Under the pieces are notes generated by a model, which saw only the letters and a list, made by a program, of their open reading frames with translations, was not told where the DNA came from and ran no database searches. DNA of 62,971 nucleotides from Cristatella mucedo (lineage: Eukaryota; Bryozoa; Phylactolaemata; Cristatellidae). The stretch is from contig WPIO01000252.1 in NCBI GenBank assembly GCA_009760855.2, positions 130,001 through 192,971 on the forward strand, read 5' to 3'. A program made the translations under genes and the position numbers. Below, piece by piece: positions 47,138-58,404 of this stretch; position 1 is the stretch's first letter, and each line of letters starts with the position of its first letter.

Positions 47138-49340
47138 CTGCATTGAATGCAGGCAGCAGCAGCTGTGCATAGTGTGGCAGAATGAATAAATAAGCAATGA
47201 ATAAGTATGCGGTGGACGCTGTGAGCAAAAGCTTTGATGATTCTGAGTGGAAGCAACGAACGCAGCAGGTTCGTGTGAATTTCTGCATAGCTGCGGCTGC
47301 AGCTATGCAGAAAGTGGCAGAGTGAATAAATAAATGAAAAAATTAATGAATAGATGAATATTTCGTGTTCATTCGCAGTGCTACGATACATTGCAAGGAT
47401 ACGTGCACATTCGCAATGCTATCCATGGCAAGAACGAGTGAGCGACTGCTTCTACATACCAAACCGTCGGAAAAACCACTCATTGCTGGTTGAAAAAAAG
47501 TCGCGAGAGTTTGTGCATACCAGTTGACACATCTGTATCACTTTGTCCGTGTCTAATTCGATGAGGCAATTTCTAATTGTATGTCCTTAATGCAGAATGC
47601 TGCTCAAGTTGGCAGCTCATTGCATTATGCTCTAACATGCTCATAAAATAAACTGAAGTACAGCAATAGGTTGCATCGCTTGAATGCACTGTTGCAAGAA
47701 CTTTGGTCTTATTGGCAGCCTTTTAATTTCTACCCTTACTACACTTACTTCTGCATGCTAAGCTGAATCACAGCAGCAGCACACGGTGTATTATGTATTA
47801 TATTATAGTGAATGTACGTTCGCAGCTACAGACATTTCCAGGGAACCGAACCAAGATTTTATGCTATCACACACGATGCTATGGCACATTGGGTTATCTG
47901 CATTTCCAAATCCACTATGTACGAGCCGCAGTTGCAGCTCTTTATCTTTATAAAGTAAACACTAGTAAATATTATCATAAATGAATAAGATAGTCAGATA
48001 TTTCCATGCAACTGAATGTTTTCTGGACAGGCTGCAAAACCACTGCTTTGCATTGCAAATGCATTCGGCTGCAGTGTGCACACACTCATTCAAACAGTGA
48101 CTTCCGGTGCATGTGTACTTTCTTTGCCCCCCTCCCATTCACAGCCCATGATTGGATTGCTGGTTGAAAAAAAGTCGCAGTTTGTGCATACCAGTCGAAA
48201 CAGCTGCTTCAATTCGTCTCAGCCTGATTTGCAATAGATTTGCATGGATTAATTAAAATTAAATTACAGAACATGTATTAACAATTAAAAATAGATTTGC
48301 ATTGACAGTCTAAATGCATAACCAATAACATTTCCAGGTACCAAAGCGATGCTATATGATCACTTCCGATGCCATGCCATTTTGGGTTATCTCCATTTCC
48401 AGGTTTACTACTGCCCGTTCAAATCTCAGATAAAGGCAACGCAAGCATTGGGCCATCGACTAGCACTGCAGCATGCTACTGGTGAGCTGCATGCTGCACT
48501 TTCACTCCCCCATCAGCCCAGACCGATGTGTGATGCAGCAACAGATAAACGTTTAGATACTATCGAAACAGGAAAATAAACTAACTAAAATTACCTCCTA
48601 TCGAAACAGGAAAACTTATACAAAATGTTGGCTGAGGTCGTACTACAGACATGAGTGATGGGTGTTTCAATCTAGGCAGGCATTATAAGTACTTGCAAAG
48701 ATCAACCAGTGGCACATTGACCTATTATTTGCAAGCCCAAGCTATGCCTTAATGAAAGGTACATAATTAAAGCTCAATAACCCCTTTCCAATAACCTAAC
48801 GACCATCCAATTTAGTAACTACTCGTAGCTGTATACCGACCCGACAGCACCAATTAGCTTCATCTTGGAGCAGCACAAAGTGAGAGCTTCATTCGTGAAG
48901 AGGTAAAGGGCATTCGAGCGTCATTCCGTCTGCAGTGAGCTTGCCTGCACACATAGATGAAATCAGGAAGAGCTGACCGCCGTAAGAATGTGCTACGCAA
49001 AGCAGTCACTAGGGGAATGGCAGCAATGTAGCAACTATGCTAGGGCTTAGCAGGCGAGTCATCAAAAAAGAATGTCTCATATCTACAGACCTTCAAAACT
49101 GTTTGCTCGGCATTACAATTTTTCGGTTAGCACGTTGCATCAAGAAGATGTCAACTCACCTGCAACACCATCACCAACAGCACCACCCTTAACGGCGATG
49201 ACATCGGCAAGGATTCGCCCAAGGCAGTCTGCAAGGAATACAATCTCAAAGGCTGCAACTACACAACATCGGCAAGATTTGCGTGTCAGCGAGCTGAGCT
49301 AATGGCTACATGCAGATTGCATTGCTTCGCTGGCAGCTAC
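47138..49340 (-). other. Intron of the TRIM-like gene with an inverted exon piece
   Basis: 2203 bp, GTAGCT donor at 49340, GCAG acceptor at 47138. At 47200-47254 the plus strand carries a 53-of-55 match to exon 1 (49649-49703) in the opposite orientation. The rest includes sequence repeated at 31877-33130 and 42960-43790. A plus-strand 76-codon frame at 49072-49302 has no support. Confidence 0.65.
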
Positions 49341-50436
49341 CTGTGGTCAGCTTCGGAGTTCCCATCCACGAGGAGACTACTTCGTTTAGGTCGTTGGGCA
49401 GAGAGCCACTCAGTTCCACAAGCTTGCCAGCATCCGGGATATACTTGAATCCATCCATCTGCTTGACCAGCACCTCGAGACGTGACTGTAAGGCCACCTG
49501 CTGGTCCAACAAATCAGGTTCACCGGCCGAGTCTGTCAGGCTGCAGGCATATTCGGATGCATGCTGCAGTGACTGGTGCAGCTGCTCGGCCAGGCTCTGC
49601 AGGACAGCAGCACTGTCCTCGAGCTGGTCATAGCAGTCCTTAAGCTTCCACTCAGAATCATCAAAGCTTTTGCTCACAGCGTCCACCACATACTTCTTCT
49701 TGGTTCTCAGCTCGTCCAGATGAACTGCCCGAGCCGATTGGATGTCCTTCACCAGATTCCTGGGCTTCAGCAGCTGCTCAGACTTACTAATCAAATGCTT
49801 ATGCAGACGGTGTATTCTCTCTCTTGCATCCTTCAAAAGACTTTCAGCTATCGATCCTTTTAGGTGCTGTAGTCCCGGATGTCCTAGACCCTCGCACTGC
49901 CTGGCACAGTCGGTGCATTTGGCTTCCTTGCAGTCGATGCACAGCAGATCCAGCGGCTTCGAGTGCTGCCTGCACTGCTGCTGCACTTCGGCTTTCAGCA
50001 ATTCGTTCCAACTCGTGATTTGCTCGAGCAAAACGGTCGCATGACTCCTGTTGTATCGGTCATGGCCAGGTAAGCAGGTTGCACACAAGGATCTCTGGCA
50101 CTGCATGCACCAGGCGTCAGCTAGCTCATTCGGGCTGCCATCCTCTCTGCAGACACTGCACTTGTCAGCATCTTGCAGGGCTGTGAAACGTCTCACCAAC
50201 TCGGTGATGAAACCGTTGTGATGCTTCGTTGAACTGATGTCGGTGAGTACGTCGCAAGCAGGGCATCGTAAGCTCTTTGAGCCCTCTGCCGTGGCAGCAC
50301 GATCAGCACAGCTACTGCAGCAGCCGTGCAGGCATCGAAGCAGCAGTGGCTGCTCTGCAATTTGTTTGCAGACGATGCAAGATAACAGGTCTTTGTTTAT
50401 CGATGCTAGTCCAATCACTGGAAGCTCTTGTGCCAT
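49341..50436 (-). CDS. TRIM-like RING/B-box/coiled-coil gene, exon 1
   Basis: Encodes residues 1-365 plus one base. RING C3HC4: C20, C23, C35, H37, C40, C43, C58, C61. B-box 1: C93, C96, C110, C113, C118, C121, H125, H132. B-box 2: C155, H158, C166, C169, C174, C177, H186, H191. Coiled coil about 193-330, rich in Leu/Lys/Glu. This is the standard TRIM order, so it is probably an E3 ubiquitin ligase that pairs with an E2 through the RING. The start chosen is the ATG at 50436, because an acceptor CTTCCTTAG sits just before (50444) and the copy at 28862 aligns there. Reading 15 codons further upstream crosses that acceptor. The donor ACAG/GTAGCT joins exon 2 in phase; without it the frame stops 13 codons later at 49306. 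Total protein 678 residues. Confidence 0.85.
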
Positions 50437-50443
50437 GGATAAC
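50437..50443 (-). other. 5'-UTR end of exon and upstream splice acceptor
   Basis: The minus strand reads TTCCTTCCTTAG and then GTTATCC before the ATG. A good pyrimidine tract and AG suggest an upstream non-coding exon and a 5' intron. The pseudogene locus keeps the same acceptor. Confidence 0.45.
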
Positions 50444-51212
50444 CTAAGGAAGGAACGACATAAACCCAGCTGACATATCAACTACACAAAATTTAGGTAA
50501 AATAGGCAGATTTCAACAACAAGGGATGGATGAAACGTGAACCATTGCAGAGCAGATATGCTTAACAACTATTGCCAGCAGGGCAGACCATTTTGACCAG
50601 ATACTCTTTTGAGAGATACCACTTGATTGTGTTACCTGGCTTTATGTAGCTACTCTCCTAACCGCATCTGGGCATCGTCGACAATTGTAATCTAGTGTCT
50701 CCTTATTTACGATGCTTGCATAACTTTATAGCCACTACCAATTTTGCATACGTTAAATAGCAAATCGCAGGCTCACACCAAGTATGGAGTACCCTGCTTG
50801 ACTTGAGATCAAGGTCGGAGCCCAAAGCTGGTCTTGCGATATACAGGTATTCGTGTAAGTGGCAGGCAAGGGTGAAGGCAAATAAAAACACAAAGGAATA
50901 AAACACACTTGAGTCTACAAACTTCAAGCAGTAATCACGAATATCTGCTGACGTACCTGTATCTATTAGGATGTTGACTGGTGCATAGGAGTAGCCAATC
51001 ATAGAATAGGCAAAAAGCAGTAGCTGAGTAATAGCATTAAATTCAATGTAGGTAGTCAAGCACGGCAGTAGACCAGCATGAGAATTACACTCTGGGAATC
51101 TAATCGATGCCTACGTATTAATTGTAGCTTTAATTAGCATTAATATACTTAATTATAGCCATGCCAATTTGCAACTTTCATTGACCAAAGCTTTGGATCA
51201 CTACATGACATC
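50444..51212 (-). other. 5' flank or first intron of the TRIM-like gene
   Basis: No coding frame of note. Colinear with the pseudogene flank at 28863-30060. The promoter cannot be placed. Confidence 0.5.
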
Positions 51213-51216
51213 CACA

Positions 51217-52314
51217 TGTAACGCCGAAGGCTCGGCGGGGTAAGCTTGACCTGCCGCTTACCTAGCGGCGTAGCCTATCGCCTAATGCTGTTCGGTGCGC
51301 GCCTACGCGCAATAAGCTGGCCGCCACGAAACGAGCGTTTCTGGCGCTGACCTGCTTACCGTTACTAAAGGGGGTCGTGAGTCCGCGGCGTGAATTGGAA
51401 AGCGAGACACGCAAATTGGGGATTTTACTGAACTTTATTCGCAAGCGCACAAAGTCGCTGCGCGTCTAGTTCAGCTTTATCTCCACACTCCTCGCACGTT
51501 CTCAGCTACACCAACACTCTTGCGGAGGGAATACTCCTCCACACTAAGCGCGACCCGGACCCTAAACCCTAACCGGTGAACTAGGAATCCGTTCCCACCT
51601 GTGCCGAGGGAATACCCCAAACACGCCAACTACGTCTAGCTCGCACCGGCAAATCCCTATGCCGAGACCACGTGCTAGCGCGAACACACAAAACACGAAA
51701 GAAACACAAAATGCCAGCTCGGGCACGATACGACCGTATTCGGTGGAGTCCACCGAATCCTCCTAGCCCGCTGTCTCGTCCTGTTCCGTCAATCGCTGGC
51801 GAACAGCCCGCCCTCCTCCCTCGCTTCCAGAGAAAACGAGTCCGACGGCGGAGCCAGACCAAAGACAGAAGACCACAGACAAAAAGACCCAGAGCGAGCG
51901 TCGCTCGACTCTTAAATACTTGGCTGAGACAATGGGGCAAGAGCTTAGTGGTATTGGGCCCGACACCATGGCCCATTACTGTAAGGAACTAATACCGGCA
52001 CTAGGCCACTGGAATGTCCCCTCTGTCCAGCTTGAATGGCGAATGGGTTCCAGACGATTCTTTCTTGGACCGAGTGAAGGCGGAGGTTGACAGGCCAGCC
52101 AACATCAATCAGCAGCTTCCGCGGGTATCGGACCAATTCTAATGGCCGAATCGCCACCGCCGGTCTCAGCTTCCTGCCTTGCTCTTAAGCTCTTGCTCTC
52201 TAACCGCGCTGACGCTCCTCTCTGGCTCACTGCTCCAGGACAAAGGAGTTCTAGCTCGCCTCCGAACAGCTCTTGTTCGCGCTAAAATTCAGCCAAGGCC
52301 AGCAAAGTGCTACA
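51217..52314. mobile_element. Solo LTR, 1098 bp
   Basis: Starts TGTAACGCCG and ends AGTGCTACA (TG...CA). It is flanked by the 4-bp duplication CACA at 51213-51216 and 52315-52318. The paralogous sequence near 29925 (CATCGACATGCATAAATGAT) is uninterrupted and shows the pre-insertion site. Inside are a CTTAAATAC promoter-like element near 51911 and no retroviral-type coding sequence, so it is a lone LTR left by recombination. Orientation and superfamily are uncertain; 4-5 bp duplications are usual for Ty3/gypsy and BEL types. Confidence 0.8.
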
Positions 52315-52389
52315 CACATGCATACCTGATGCACTTCACCTAAAGCAGCTGCTTATGGTAGCTTGGCTTCATTGCATTATATGAAGCTC

Positions 52390-53105
52390 GTCAGCGTCTC
52401 GACTTTTCATGAAGATCGCGTAAAATAGCAGACTCACATGCACACGGTCTGCCGCTGTATAAAATATTCCATACAATGTCTATCGCCTTACCTTGGTTGA
52501 AGCCGAATGAACAATAATTCAGCAGAGAAACAGCTGTCACAAGTCAATGGCTGCCTCTGAACGTGAAACCTTCTTAGGAAGCCGGGATTTCGCGTGTTAA
52601 TGTCTAGGAAGCAACAATATTTCCTGTGTCATTCTAATTAATTTTATCAAGTATGGATATGTTTTAATATTTTATATATGCATACATCCCACTGTCGAGC
52701 TGCCCGTCAACAGGATTCGGTGAAGGAAGCCGGGTACCTGTTTGCCAACGGTGGCTGATACACCGGTGGGAAGCCAGGATAACCATAATTCATTCCACAG
52801 GAACTATCTCTGTTTAGATTGTAGCAGAGCTTTTGACGCTAGCTCAGCTTAATACTACTCAATCCCAAGACCCTGGCTGGTCTATGACTTCTGCTCATAA
52901 GAGTAGTTCGGGCCGAAGTTATGCTGTACCCTTCCGCCGGACAAAAACAGGCCGGAACTCATTCTCAAGCGTCGTTAGCAATGCTAGCCAGGGCAGAGAC
53001 GAAAAGAGGCTTCTGGGATCGTCGAGCAGTCGTCCGCTGCGCGGGATTGCCTTGCGCCACTCACGTCGTTGCCAGCTGGAGCGTCGGTCCTAATCGATAG
53101 CTATA
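52390..53105 (+). repeat. Dispersed repeat R, copy 4
   Basis: Matches 21365-22050 (ACCTTGGTTGAAGCCGAATG, GCCGGGTACCTGTTTGCCAA, TGACTTCTGCTCATAAGAGT) and ends before the TRIM piece carried by copies 1 and 3. Confidence 0.7.
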
Positions 53106-53802
53106 GCAACCGATGGGTCACCATCTTCGTCTGAGGTTGCATCCAAGGAGGGTTCGTTAGCTAGTGCTCTCGTTACCAGGCACGTCCAGCTTGCTGTCAC
53201 CTAGCTGAGCCAATCCGGCCCCCGGACCAATGCAGGACAGCACCTTGGCCGGATGCTATTCGGCGGAAGTTCTCAGTGCAAGTCCGAACGCGTGTATCGT
53301 CAGGCTCGCATTCCCGGTACACAGCCGCGTGCACTTGCGACGAACGTGTTAGTATTCTTGAGACAACCTAGCACGTGGGCGGCACTTTGAAATGACAACG
53401 CGCCATGCTTAATCAGCCCGGTTATGACTGCTATTTGTTATTGGCTATCACTGAATTAAAACGGCCAGGTGCAGATTAAGCTATATCAGAGGCCAAGAGA
53501 GCACGAGAGCGGATACATTATAACAGGAAATATGCTGTGCTTCCGGAGTGCAACTTTAGCTCTTGAGCTCTAGGCCAAGGAGCCGCTAGTGATTTGATGG
53601 AGGTCGGTTAGCGCCTGTAATGCTCGGTGCAGTGGGCTGGGCTAATTTTAAGACGCTATAGTAAACCTACCGTCGCTGTTAAGAACCCATTGCAATTGTT
53701 ACACGATCTCCCGATGTCCCAAGGAAATCACGAAACTCAGACTGTGAAAAAAGGAACGTATTAATAAGGTGACAAGAGTGTATTCTCAGTGGGCCGGCAC
53801 TG
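53106..53802. other. No supported feature
   Basis: Unique-looking sequence without a supported ORF. Confidence 0.4.
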
Positions 53803-53895
53803 TGCTCAGTTGGCCCACTGGTAACGTGCTCGCCTTTAACGATCCTGCCAATGGGCCCGGCGGCTGCATCTGAAAAGAGCCTGGATAGAGAATAA
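53803..53895 (+). mobile_element. SINE family A copy, truncated tail
   Basis: TCAGTTGGCCCACTGGTAAC (A-box region), GTGCTCGCC and AAGAGCCTGGATAGAGA; then a LINE in the opposite orientation begins. Confidence 0.55.
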
Positions 53896-53896
53896 T

Positions 53897-54585
53897 AGCC
53901 ATAGCAATAATAATAATAATAATAATAATAATACACTTGATAAAGCTCCCCCGGAGAACTCGATCTTTTTCTAGGTGCTTTACATTTGCTGCGAAGGAAA
54001 CACGATTGAATGGTGAGTGGTATCATACTTGGTAAGCAGCATGAGTAAAATGATTAGGGGTGACATGCACAGGGTCAGCATGCAAGTGTGGTTAGTGGCA
54101 GCATGCAACAGTGTCAGCACGCATAAGAATATAAGGACGAATCGCAGAGACCCACTAAATGCTGTGACAAATACGTGCGTTTTTAGTTTCTTTCTAAATG
54201 CGGTCAAGTCAGGGGTGTTCTGACGCAAGTCGGGAGTGAGTCCCAGGCTCTGGGAGCATACTAACTAAATGCACGGTCTCCGAAGGATTTGAAGTTTGCA
54301 TGAGGTATATATTAGCAGTTGGTTGCCGAAAAGCGGGTTGTACGTTGCTTGGCTTGGTGTGAGAGCAAATCTGATAAGTAGGCTGGAGCCAACGAAAGAA
54401 GGGACCGAAAAGTGAGCAACAAAACCTTGAAGTTTGATGCGATGCTTGACTCGTATCCAGTACAGGTCGGCGAGAAGTGGTGTGCTGTGGTAACTGTTAC
54501 GCTCACGAAGGACAAGCCTAGCTGCAGAGTTTTCCACGAGCTGTAAGCGTCTTATTGCACATGCCGGTAGGCCAGCCAGCAGTTA
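53897..54585 (-). mobile_element. LINE family 1, 5'-truncated copy
   Basis: Tail with (ATT)n (on the plus strand AAT repeats at 53908-53932), AAAGCACCTAGAAAAAGATC, 3' UTR, then a frameshifted C-terminal segment up to LPACAIRRLQL near 54570. Confidence 0.8.
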
Positions 54586-55014
54586 TACAAATAAATTATA
54601 TTTTTTATCTCAAAGTCAGCTCAATACTTCTGACACGACCGTCATATTTTTACCAAATGATTGCAATATAAAATTAAAATCCAATGCAAGACAATCTAAT
54701 GCAAAATCTATCTAATTCAAGATCAATCTAATGCAAGACACCGCAATCTGACTGAAATCCACCAGTCATCGTTTTACGAAACTCCAACTTCGATCTGATA
54801 AAATAATTACACTGTATTTCAAAAGAACTTACAAAACTTAGTAATACACTTCCGCTTTCAAACAGTCTGCCGTTGGGTTATATGCAGGCCGGTACTGCTC
54901 CTCTGCTAAACCGCTGGTAGGAGCATTTGGGAGCATCATCGAGAGGAGCCGGTGCACAGCTGTGGTCCGCCTGTGATGTGGCGAGGACACTGTGTGCCTA
55001 ACCAGTGTGCTTTG
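54586..55014. other. No supported feature
   Basis: AT-rich sequence with short repeats of TCTAATGCAAGA-like words near 54690-54735. Confidence 0.4.
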
Positions 55015-55654
55015 TAACAAGCATTGAAAATTGAAGCATACAAACCGATTTCAAGGCATTTCGCACCAGATTGCTGTAAACTGAGGCATTCGCCTGGGCC
55101 ATTCCATTCAATTGCAATGCATTGCTGCCGAATGATCGAGGATATGGTAGTGGAATTGTGGGATTACACAATAACCAAAAATTAGACCAACGCGCAGTCA
55201 CTATTAGAGCTTAAAGTGTACGTATTCTGGTCGTTTTTCGGCGGGTTGCGGTACATTGACGTACTGGCCGGGCAGTTGCAGCCGATTGCAGTGCATTGCT
55301 GCAGAACGGCCGAGGCAAAAACAGTGAAGCTATGCGAGTGCACAATAATTGAGGAGTAGAGCAGCGTGCAATCCCAATGAGAGCTTCTAGTGAACGCGTT
55401 CTTGTCTCTGTGTGGCAGATTGCAGCGTATTTCGGCTGATATAGGTAGGTTGCGGTATCGGACCGGGTCGTAGCAGTCGATTGCAAGAGAACGCGTGTGC
55501 ACCAAGGAGCAAATATTTGTGGATGCACTTTGAACTGAGTCTATTCCTATATGCAATGTCAGTTAGAGCTTCGCGATAGCGATTTGAGGATGATTTGCAG
55601 TGGAATAGAGTGGATTGCGGTAGTTTTCCCGGTCATTGCAGGTTTTTTCCCGGT

Positions 55655-55921
55655 CGAAAATTGGAGCTCGGCAATGCTCACATCTGGTCGTTTCTAGGCT
55701 ACTTAGAGTGGATTGCGGAAATTTGTCAAACCCGTTGGCGAGTTCGAACGTCCTAGCGTCACAAATTTCGCATTCCCATTACACAAACACTCAGACCTGT
55801 GAAGAACGATTTTTTATTCTTGGGACAATGGAGCGTGCTGGCGGCACGAGGAAAAAGTGTCGTGCTATATCAGCCAGATTCTTATCAGGGATGCTAAATC
55901 ATAGAGATATATCTCTGCATC
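55655..55921 (+). repeat. 267-bp direct repeat, copy 1
   Basis: Matches 56707-56996 closely (ACATCTGGTCGTTTCTAGGC, CGTCCTAGCGTCACAAATTT, GGCGGCACGAGGAAAAAGTG). Confidence 0.8.
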
Positions 55922-55923
55922 AA

Positions 55924-56119
55924 AATAATAATATTAATAATAATAATAATAATTATTATGCACTTGATAAAGCGCCCTCAGAGAACTTAATCTCTCTCTA
56001 GGCGCTTTACACTTGCTGGAAAGGGAAATGCAATTGAATGGTAAGGAAAATCATTCTTAAAAAACAAACACAGTGAATAGTATGGTTTGGGGTGACATGC
56101 ACAGGGTCAGCATGCATGG
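55924..56119 (-). mobile_element. LINE family 1 3'-end fragment
   Basis: Tail with ATT repeats, AAAGCGCCTAGAGAGAGATT and part of the 3' UTR (CACAGGGTCAGCATGCA). It was inserted at the right end of the 267-bp repeat, whose copy 2 continues past this point. Confidence 0.75.
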
Positions 56120-56706
56120 TAGTTTTCCCGGTCATTGCAGGCGATTGCCGCCCGTTGCCACAGTTCGAGGCTGCTCAATTTGTTTATTTTACGTGGCTGC
56201 GCACACAGCACGGTGCACTTTAATATGCAATAAAAACTGGAGCTCGGCGCAATGTATTTCTACTATTTTGTACGCGGTGGATTCTGTGGACAGAAGAGGA
56301 TTGTGGTATTGGTCCGGGCTACTGCAGTCGAGTGCAACTCGTTGCACAAGAACAGTCGTGCCAATGCAAGCGAAACTTTTTTTTGATCAGGATTTCTTTT
56401 ATCGCATGGCGTATTGCAGTGGATTGCTGTATGTGCCGGGGCCAGTACATTCTTATTTCAGTGGACTTTGTGAGAACGTAGAGCGGAATCAAGCGAAATT
56501 TTCTGGTTGCGTGTAGCGTAGTTTGATATTCCTAACTTTTTTGGAGCTGTGTGCAGCTGATTATTGGTGGACTTGACGGGAACTACAATAGATTGAGGTG
56601 GATCATGGTGCATTGCGGTATAGGTGTCTGGCGTCAAAGCTCATTTGCATAAGTTTGCGTGGGCGCAGTGACAAAATTTTATGTATGGACAAATTAAAAT
56701 GTGTTC

Positions 56707-56996
56707 TCCAATATCAGTGAAAAATTGGAGCGCGCCAATGCTTACATCTGGTCGTTTCTAGGCTACTTAGAGTGGCTTGCGGTGGATTGCGGTAATTCGT
56801 CAAACCCGTCAGCGAGTTCAAACGTCCTAGCGTCACAAATTTCGCATTCCCGTTACAAAAACACTCCAACACGTGAACAACGATTTTTTATTCTTGGGAC
56901 AATAGAGCGTGCTGGCGGCACGAGGAAAAAGTGTCGTGCTATATCAACCAGATTATTATCAGGCACGATATATCGTAGATATATATCTCTGCATCG
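56707..56996 (+). repeat. 267-bp direct repeat, copy 2
   Basis: Partner of 55655-55921; has a 13-bp extra piece (GGCTTGCGGTGGA-like) and ends ATATCTCTGCATC. Confidence 0.8.
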
Positions 56997-57720
56997 GCTC
57001 GCTAAAAATACGGTCCTCACCTTCAGTGCCTTACAGGTAGCTAGGTGGGCACGCTCGGCTTTAAATAATTATGACAATCAACCTTAATTTGCTAAAATTG
57101 AGCTTAAGTTGATACAAAATTGGTACAGAGGAGTTGGAGACCTACTGTTGCTTCGGCGGCGGCAGAACTTGGTTGGCTCCAAGTGGCACCATCGGCGAGG
57201 TGCCTGGTAAAGAGACTCAATCTTTATTCATTTTAACGTATATATGAAAAATATAAATGAATAAATATACGCACATGCATGTTCGCCAGTGTGTGTGTAC
57301 GGATCTCGGTGCTACAGCCGGAGCTGGAGCATGCCCGTAAGTCGGGAAATAGGACTGCGTTAGGGAGTATCCCTATTTCAGGGACTATCCCGTACGTTAG
57401 TGGCAGGACTTTGAGGTTTGCAGGCCAATTGCCGAAATATGAGGCACAGGTAAAGCATTTGCGCTAAATGCAATGGACAATACAACAGCCAGAGCTGGAG
57501 TCTGTCTGAATGACAGAGGGCGGCGCTCGCGGACCGGAGCTTCAAAAGTGGCCTTCATGAAGACGGAGTCGCATTTCTTATGTTCGCACGCCTCCTCCAC
57601 TGGCCAAACATTGACGAGACGCACTAGTGCGTCCTCATTTGGCCGGCATGACTGGGCGTCTTCCTCTGCGTTAAGCTCCGCTCTCATGTAAGTTATTTCG
57701 ATGTTGAACTCTACTTGCTT
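56997..57720. other. No firmly supported feature
   Basis: A minus-strand frame continues from the gypsy remnant down to 57397 (135 codons in all) with ordinary composition. I cannot match this part to a retroelement domain. Confidence 0.35.
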
Positions 57721-57724
57721 GGCG

Positions 57725-58205
57725 GCGTTTAGTGCGCAAGAAACCAAGTCATCGACGTCCGTCGAGACGACTACAGGGTCCGCAATAGGAGGGTAGGGAA
57801 GCACCGGGGTGGTGGCCAGAGCACTTTAAGTAGATGAAAGTTGTATTTCTGCGTGTGCTCCCACGTGTACGGCGTCCCGGTTACAAGTAGTTCACGTAAA
57901 GGGGCGGTCAAGTCAGCAGAACCTCTTATGAACCGACGGTAGTAGGACGCACAGCCAACAAACGCATTACGCTTCTACAGCGATGTCGGCGGGGGCCACT
58001 CGCTGACTTGGCGCACCTTCTCCGTGTAAGAGCGCGTGCCGCTCCTGTCATTGACATGCCGCAAATATTTCACCTCAGCCTGCGAGAGGTGGCATTTACA
58101 ACCGAAAAACGTCGATCTGGCATTCTGCAACCGGTAAAACACCATTTTCAAATGGTTGATGTGCTTTATCTCGCCGCAGCTAAATGCAGACCAACGGCAA
58201 ATCAT
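57725..58205 (-). mobile_element. Ty3/gypsy pol remnant (RT end and RNase H start)
   Basis: Minus strand in order: EIKHINHLKMVFYRLQNA, KCHLSQAEVKYLRHV, EKVRQVSEWPPPTS (thumb/connection of a gypsy RT), then FVGCASYYRRFIRGSADLTA and PLRELL, then TTPVLPYPPIADPVVVSTDV, which is the start of the RNase H region with its first Asp. A stop after PPTSL and at least one frameshift break it. The catalytic YxDD core is missing. Confidence 0.75.
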
Positions 58206-58404
58206 GCAAAACCGAGTTCATTAAACGCTGGCATGTGGCCGAAGCCGTGCATTATTCAAACGGCAATGCTAAAAAGGTGAATGCACCAACTGGCTCCTGG
58301 CCATCGTGCAACAGTGGCGTAAAGAATATTCATGAAATTTATCCAGCGACCAATATGTTGCAAATGGGAACTAAATATCTGACTACCTTCACTGAAAGAA
58401 ATAA
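58206..58404. other. No supported feature
   Basis: Short spacer between the gypsy remnant and a LINE. Confidence 0.4.

Larger units (their letters stand above)
55015..56700. repeat. Degenerate satellite-like array, about 175-190 bp period
   Basis: Diverged monomers marked by CAATGCATTGCTGC.GAA and GAGCTT words recurring about every 174-190 bp (GAGCTT near 55206, 55381, 55565; GCATTGCTGC near 55121, 55295). GATTGCGGT/GATTGCAG words are very frequent. The array is interrupted by a LINE tail at 55924-56119. Frames inside are not genes. Confidence 0.5.

Noticed and set aside
49072-49302. 76-codon plus-strand frame between the TRIM-like exons
   Set aside because: Lies in the intron on the opposite strand; Pro/Thr/Ser-rich with no similarity or signals.
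51555-51580. CCCTAAACCCTAACC, telomere-like
   Set aside because: Only about two units and inside the LTR. Similar CCCTAACC words at 20630 and 38005 belong to the LINE 3' UTR.
51672-51992. 106-codon frame rich in Arg/Lys
   Set aside because: Lies wholly in the solo LTR and has no retroelement domain.
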